From Pedosphaera sp. (GTDB lineage Bacteria; Verrucomicrobiota; Verrucomicrobiia; Limisphaerales; UBA9464): DNA of 8,970 bases. The notes under the pieces were generated by a model. The model ran no database searches. It was not told the origin of the DNA and saw nothing but the letters and a program-made list of their open reading frames with translations. Location: contig SIAZ01000153.1 in NCBI GenBank assembly GCA_009695405.1, positions 1 through 8,970 of the forward strand, in the 5' to 3' direction. The position numbers and the translations under genes were made by a program. Below, in pieces: positions 6,537-8,970 of the stretch. Every line of letters begins with the position of its first letter. Within the stretch, counting starts at the first letter, position 1.

Positions 6537-6811
6537 ACTCTCCTTGGATTGTTGCCGTGGGCCTTCTCGGTGCCTGCACCCAAAAAGCCTCTGCGTGTGC
6601 GGCGTGCTTCGGTAAAACGGACGCTCCGCTCGCTCAAGGCATGAATGCGGGTATTTTTGTCATGCTGGCTATTGTTGTTGGAGCTTGGATTGCCTTCGGC
6701 AGTTTCTTTGTCTTCATCGCACGCCGATCCCGCCTGACCGAGACAACTCCCTCCACGGATCCTTCTTGCGTTCAATCCACCAACCCTATTTCTCAAGACC
6801 TCAGAAAGTAA
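6533..6811 (+). CDS. Small exported/anchored CxxC membrane protein, function unknown
   Basis: A 92-residue protein starting with GTG inside the stop of the previous ORF (GTGA). The first 21 residues look like a signal peptide (IVAVGLLGACTQKASA). A Cys22-Ala-Ala-Cys25 motif comes next, with FGKTDAPLAQGMNAG, then one membrane helix at about 40-63 (GIFVMLAIVVGAWIAFGSFFVFIA), a basic ARRSR stop-transfer and a polar tail of 26 residues. The likely topology puts the CxxC pair on the periplasmic face close to the membrane, a suitable position for copper or thiol chemistry during CuA assembly. A further Cys14 could be a lipobox cysteine (LLGAC), which would make it a lipoprotein but would cut away little. 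I know no characterised family for it. Its stop overlaps the ctaC start (TAATG). Confidence 0.75.
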   Translation: MNSPWIVAVGLLGACTQKASACAACFGKTDAPLAQGMNAGIFVMLAIVVGAWIAFGSFFVFIARRSRLTETTPSTDPSCVQSTNPISQDLRK

Positions 6812-7584
6812 TGAATCCACTTCTCAAACTTGTCGGCATGCCTGACCCAGCGTCCGCCCACGCCAAGGGTATCGATGACCTGATTGTTTACGTCCACCTC
6901 CTGATGGCAGTATTATTTGTCGGATGGATGCTCTATTTTTTCTACGTTATGTTTCGTTTTCGCAAGGGTGCTAATCCGAAGGCGGACTATGTTGGTGCTC
7001 GTAGCCACTTTCCCACTTATGCCGAAATCGGCGTCGCTATTGTCGAGGCAGTACTTCTCATTGGCTTGGCTATCCCTCTTTGGGCTAAAGCCGTCGATAA
7101 TCCTCCTAAGCCCGAAGATAAGCCGATCGAAATGCAGGTCATGGCCCAGCAGTTTGCTTGGTCAGCTCATTTTGCCGGTCTTGATGGCAAATGGGGACGC
7201 CAAGATATCAAGTTCGCTAATCGTGGAAACCCTTTCGGACTCGATAGCGCTGATGCCGCGGGCAAGGATGATATCTCTGTCGCTTCTGAACTCTTTTTGC
7301 TCCCGGTGAACAGGCCTGTCGTCGCTCTGCTTTCCAGCATGGATGTCATTCACTGTTTTAAGATCCCCTCCATGCGTGTCACTCAGGATGCAGTCCCAGG
7401 ACTCTCCATTCCGGTAACCTTTACCCCAACAAAGATTGGCGATTATACCATCACCTGTGCTCAACTCTGTGGTAATCTTCACTCTACCATGAAGGGTGTT
7501 TTTAAGGTGGTCTCTGAAGCTGATTATACGGCTTGGTTCGAAAAGAAATCCAAGGCGGGCGGCGGCGGCGGTAGTTTTGAATAA
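6811..7584 (+). CDS. ctaC: Cytochrome c oxidase subunit II (CuA)
   Basis: This subunit accepts electrons from a carrier through the binuclear CuA centre and passes them to heme a. The 257-residue protein has two membrane helices (about 23-49 and 70-92) and a C-terminal cupredoxin domain. CuA ligands are His181 (VIHCF), Cys216, Cys220, His224 and Met227 in CAQLCGNLHSTMKG; the usual Glu between the cysteines is Gln218 here. The aromatic entry region is QQFAWSAHF (113-121). No cytochrome c domain (CxxCH) follows, so it is not a caa3-type fusion; the protein ends in a short Gly-rich tail (GGGGGS). I chose ATG 6811 because it overlaps the previous stop and starts the family sequence; upstream in-frame extension would run inside the previous gene. 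No typical cleavable signal peptide is apparent. Confidence 0.95.
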   Translation: MNPLLKLVGMPDPASAHAKGIDDLIVYVHLLMAVLFVGWMLYFFYVMFRFRKGANPKADYVGARSHFPTYAEIGVAIVEAVLLIGLAIPLWAKAVDNPPKPEDKPIEMQVMAQQFAWSAHFAGLDGKWGRQDIKFANRGNPFGLDSADAAGKDDISVASELFLLPVNRPVVALLSSMDVIHCFKIPSMRVTQDAVPGLSIPVTFTPTKIGDYTITCAQLCGNLHSTMKGVFKVVSEADYTAWFEKKSKAGGGGGSFE

Positions 7585-7607
7585 CTCGCCTTCTCATTGA
7601 CCGGATC

Positions 7608-7639
7608 GGCCTCCGGAGTCATCTCCGGAGGCCTTTTTT
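7608..7639 (+). terminator. Strong intrinsic terminator between ctaC and sco
   Basis: GGCCTCCGGAG (7608-7618) and CTCCGGAGGCC (7623-7633) form a perfect 11-bp GC-rich stem with a TCAT loop, followed directly by six Ts (7634-7639). It sits 23 bases after the ctaC stop. The sco ATG is the very next base after the T-tract. Its 3' arm contains GGAGG (7627-7631), the Shine-Dalgarno of sco, so the folded hairpin would also hide that site. Confidence 0.9.
7627..7631 (+). promoter_or_regulatory. Shine-Dalgarno of sco, embedded in terminator stem
   Basis: GGAGG lies eight bases before the ATG at 7640, an ideal spacing, and is the only strong Shine-Dalgarno seen in front of any gene here. All five bases are paired in the terminator hairpin, so ribosome access needs the stem open or a transcript that starts inside it. 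Confidence 0.65.
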
Positions 7640-8260
7640 ATGCCATCTTCACGCCTCACCTCCCTCCTTTGGGGAACTCTGTTTGTCGGCTTAATAACAG
7701 TCTTCCTGTCCTTTGTTAAATCCGTTCGCCAACCCTCGCTTCCTCCCCTTCCGAAAATCTCCCAACTACACAATTTTACGCTGACCAATCAAGTAGGAAC
7801 TCAGGTCAGCCTCACCGCCCTTTCCAATCAGGTCTGGGTTGCGAATATTATCTTCTCTCGCTGCCCCACTCAGTGCCGGAAATTGTCCCGCCAAATGCAG
7901 ACACTCCAAGCTATCCTCCCGAGTTATGTTCGCTTGGTAACACTCACCGCTGATCCTGAATTTGATACGCCGAATGTCCTCAACCGCTACAGTTCCCAAT
8001 ACGAATGCAACCCAGATCACTGGTGGTTTCTTTCAGGCACAAAAAAAGAACTCTACCGTCTCGCTATTGAAGATTTGAAATTCACTGTTATCGACTCCGG
8101 TAAACTGGGTGATCCTTTAGAGGATCTTTTCATTCACTCGTCCGCCTTTGCCATTATTGATCGACAGGGCACACTTCGTGGTGTCATTCACGGAGAGTCC
8201 GTTGACGCTGAAAATGACGTTCTAGCTTGTGTCACCCGACTCAAGAACCAATCCAAATGA
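7640..8260 (+). CDS. sco: SCO1/SenC family copper chaperone for CuA
   Basis: A membrane-anchored thioredoxin-fold protein that delivers copper to, or reduces the cysteines of, the CuA site of subunit II. The 206-residue protein has an N-terminal anchor (about 8-26, LLWGTLFVGLITVFLSFV) and then a periplasmic domain. The metal site is Cys75 and Cys79 in SRCPTQC plus His166 in LFIHSSAF, and the LTADPEFDTPNVLNRY stretch (102-117) is the family's usual VDPxxDTPxxLxxY region. SAFAIIDRQGTLRG (168-181) is the standard strand after the His. The ATG at 7640 directly follows the terminator T-tract and has GGAGG at good distance. The stop overlaps the next gene (ATGA). Confidence 0.93.
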   Translation: MPSSRLTSLLWGTLFVGLITVFLSFVKSVRQPSLPPLPKISQLHNFTLTNQVGTQVSLTALSNQVWVANIIFSRCPTQCRKLSRQMQTLQAILPSYVRLVTLTADPEFDTPNVLNRYSSQYECNPDHWWFLSGTKKELYRLAIEDLKFTVIDSGKLGDPLEDLFIHSSAFAIIDRQGTLRGVIHGESVDAENDVLACVTRLKNQSK

Positions 8261-8688
8261 ATCCCTCCCTCCTGCCACTCATCAATGCCTGTCTCAACGG
8301 TATTTCAGCTGTCCTGCTGATTGCTGGACTGGTTCTAATTCGGGCAGGCCGACGCGACGCTCATCGTCGTTGTATGCTCACGGCTTTCGCTGTTTCTTGT
8401 CTCTTTCTTCTCCTTTATCTGACGCATAAGTATCTTCTTAAATCGGTGCACACTCCTTTCCGAGGACCCGATTTTCTCAAGACCCCGTACTACATTATGC
8501 TCTTCAGTCACATCCTTCTGGCTGCCAGCATTCCTCCTCTCGCACTGATAACTCTCCGCCGTGGTCTCGCCGGTAAAGAAGCGCTCCACCGCAAAATCGC
8601 GCGATGGACTTGGCCTCTCTGGATGTATGTCTCGATCACCGGCGTGCTAGTCTATCTAGTCCTCTATCAGATTTGGCCCGCTCCGTAA
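8257..8688 (+). CDS. DUF420 membrane protein (YozB/CtaM-like oxidase assembly factor)
   Basis: A 143-residue protein with four predicted membrane helices, at about 8-29, 41-61, 79-100 and 118-139. The DUF420 pattern is visible: histidines near the membrane surface at His36 (DAHRRCM), His57 (YLTHKY), His85 (LFSHILLA) and His111 (ALHRKIARWTWPLWMYVSITG). The family includes Bacillus YozB and Staphylococcus CtaM, which as I recall are needed for a functional heme aa3 oxidase, probably through CuB or heme assembly. Its start overlaps the sco stop by four bases, so sco and this gene form a small assembly unit after the terminator. It has no Shine-Dalgarno of its own, so translation probably depends on sco. 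It is the last gene of the block. Confidence 0.88.
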   Translation: MNPSLLPLINACLNGISAVLLIAGLVLIRAGRRDAHRRCMLTAFAVSCLFLLLYLTHKYLLKSVHTPFRGPDFLKTPYYIMLFSHILLAASIPPLALITLRRGLAGKEALHRKIARWTWPLWMYVSITGVLVYLVLYQIWPAP

Positions 8689-8854
8689 CCCTTTCTTAAT
8701 CCTAGATCCCTCTACTTTAACTTTTTAAATTACGTTCTAGTTACCTGGGCCTGCTTCGATAAAACGGACAGAGAAAAGGGAGTTATTGGTTAGTTATTTT
8801 TGAGTTCGAACTGAGCGGGTGAAAGGCCGTGCATTCACGAGTTGACGGTAAGAA
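8689..8854. other. Gene-free stretch after the operon
   Basis: About 165 bases hold no convincing gene. Bases 8689-8745 are AT-rich (TTTAACTTTTTAAATTACG) and contain no GC-rich hairpin followed by Ts, so I see no clear terminator for the operon end. From about 8745 the composition rises; this second part may be the untranslated 3' end of the insertion element whose transposase ends at 8855, but no terminal repeat could be identified. Confidence 0.5.
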
Positions 8855-8970
8855 TCAGTTCCAGAGGAGGTGATCGTCCTTGTTTTTGACCAAGACGCAG
8901 AGTTGAAGGAGATGGGTAAGGCCGGTGCGGCTCCAGAACTGACCACAGCCCCGGAGACGGCGCTGAAACT
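8855..8970 (-). CDS. Transposase-like C-terminal fragment (runs off window)
   Basis: The minus strand is open from the window edge down to a TGA at 8857-8855, giving 37 residues. The frame starts FQRRLRGCGQFWSRTGLTHL and ends LVKNKDDHLLWN. The arrangement basic residues, then G-x-F-W-S-x-x-G-(x)n-L-L-x-L, then a short polar end with Trp resembles the C-termini of several DDE transposase families (a '(K/R)x(K/R)G-x-x-W-(S/T)-x-x-G-x-x-x-(L/I)' ending). The family cannot be fixed from 37 residues. It does not resemble the transposase start at the left edge, so two different elements are likely. It converges on the oxidase operon. Confidence 0.45.
   Translation of the reverse strand, partial: FQRRLRGCGQFWSRTGLTHLLQLCVLVKNKDDHLLWN

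Noticed and set aside
6685..6810. A longer ctaC with 42 extra N-terminal residues.
   Set aside because: The extension lies entirely inside the preceding gene, and ATG 6811 overlaps its stop in a typical coupled arrangement.
8703..8740. CTAGA and TCTAG around an AT-rich stretch as a possible terminator for the operon.
   Set aside because: Arms are only 5 bp with a loop of about 28 bases and no T-tract follows.
8870..8970. Plus-strand open frame from a GTG at 8870, overlapped by AGAGGAGGTGATC, a near-perfect match to the anti-Shine-Dalgarno complement.
   Set aside because: The GTG overlaps the motif itself, leaving no spacing. The frame is codon-aligned with the minus-strand transposase-like ORF and so is probably its shadow.
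1..8970. CRISPR arrays, tRNA or rRNA genes.
   Set aside because: No regular repeat-spacer pattern, cloverleaf or rRNA-like sequence was seen on either strand.

Overview
The window is an almost unbroken plus-strand operon (about 239-8688) for building an aa3/caa3-type heme-copper cytochrome c oxidase. It lies between two partial, minus-strand transposase fragments at the window edges. Gene order is: secreted cupredoxin-like protein, ctaA (heme A synthase), ctaB (heme O synthase), ctaD (subunit I), ctaE (subunit III), ctaF (subunit IV), two unnamed small membrane proteins, ctaC (subunit II), sco, and a DUF420/CtaM-like gene. This order, with subunit II last among the structural genes and two small membrane ORFs before it, together with moderate base composition and mostly SD-less starts, suggests an aerobic Gram-negative bacterium of the Verrucomicrobiota/PVC type. 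That placement is inferred from layout and protein style, not from a search.

Left edge (1-238): the first 59 bases read on the minus strand as the N-terminus of an integrase-type transposase. It is preceded by two near-identical 24-nt repeats (63-86, 120-143) around a small hairpin, which looks like the end of an insertion sequence. Directly next to it is a perfect 8+8 palindrome (151-168) matching the CRP-type consensus TGTGA-N6-TCACA, then a possible -35 element and the first gene of the operon.

Core (239-7584): heme A is made from protoheme by CtaB then CtaA, both placed ahead of the oxidase subunits. Subunit I keeps the heme a, heme a3 and CuB ligands, the D- and K-channel residues and the HPEVY glutamate, so it is an A1-type proton-pumping oxidase. 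Subunit II has the CuA motif but no cytochrome c domain, so an external carrier must deliver electrons. Genes are tightly packed (ATGA, GTGA and TAATG overlaps), implying translational coupling.

Distal part (7585-8688): a strong intrinsic terminator (stem 7608-7633, six Ts) separates subunit II from the assembly genes sco and DUF420. Its 3' arm holds the only strong Shine-Dalgarno sequence seen at any start in the operon, and the sco ATG begins at the base right after the T-tract. This looks like a control point that sets how much assembly factor is made relative to oxidase subunits.

Right edge (8689-8970): an AT-rich gene-free stretch followed by the C-terminus of a second transposase-like ORF on the minus strand.
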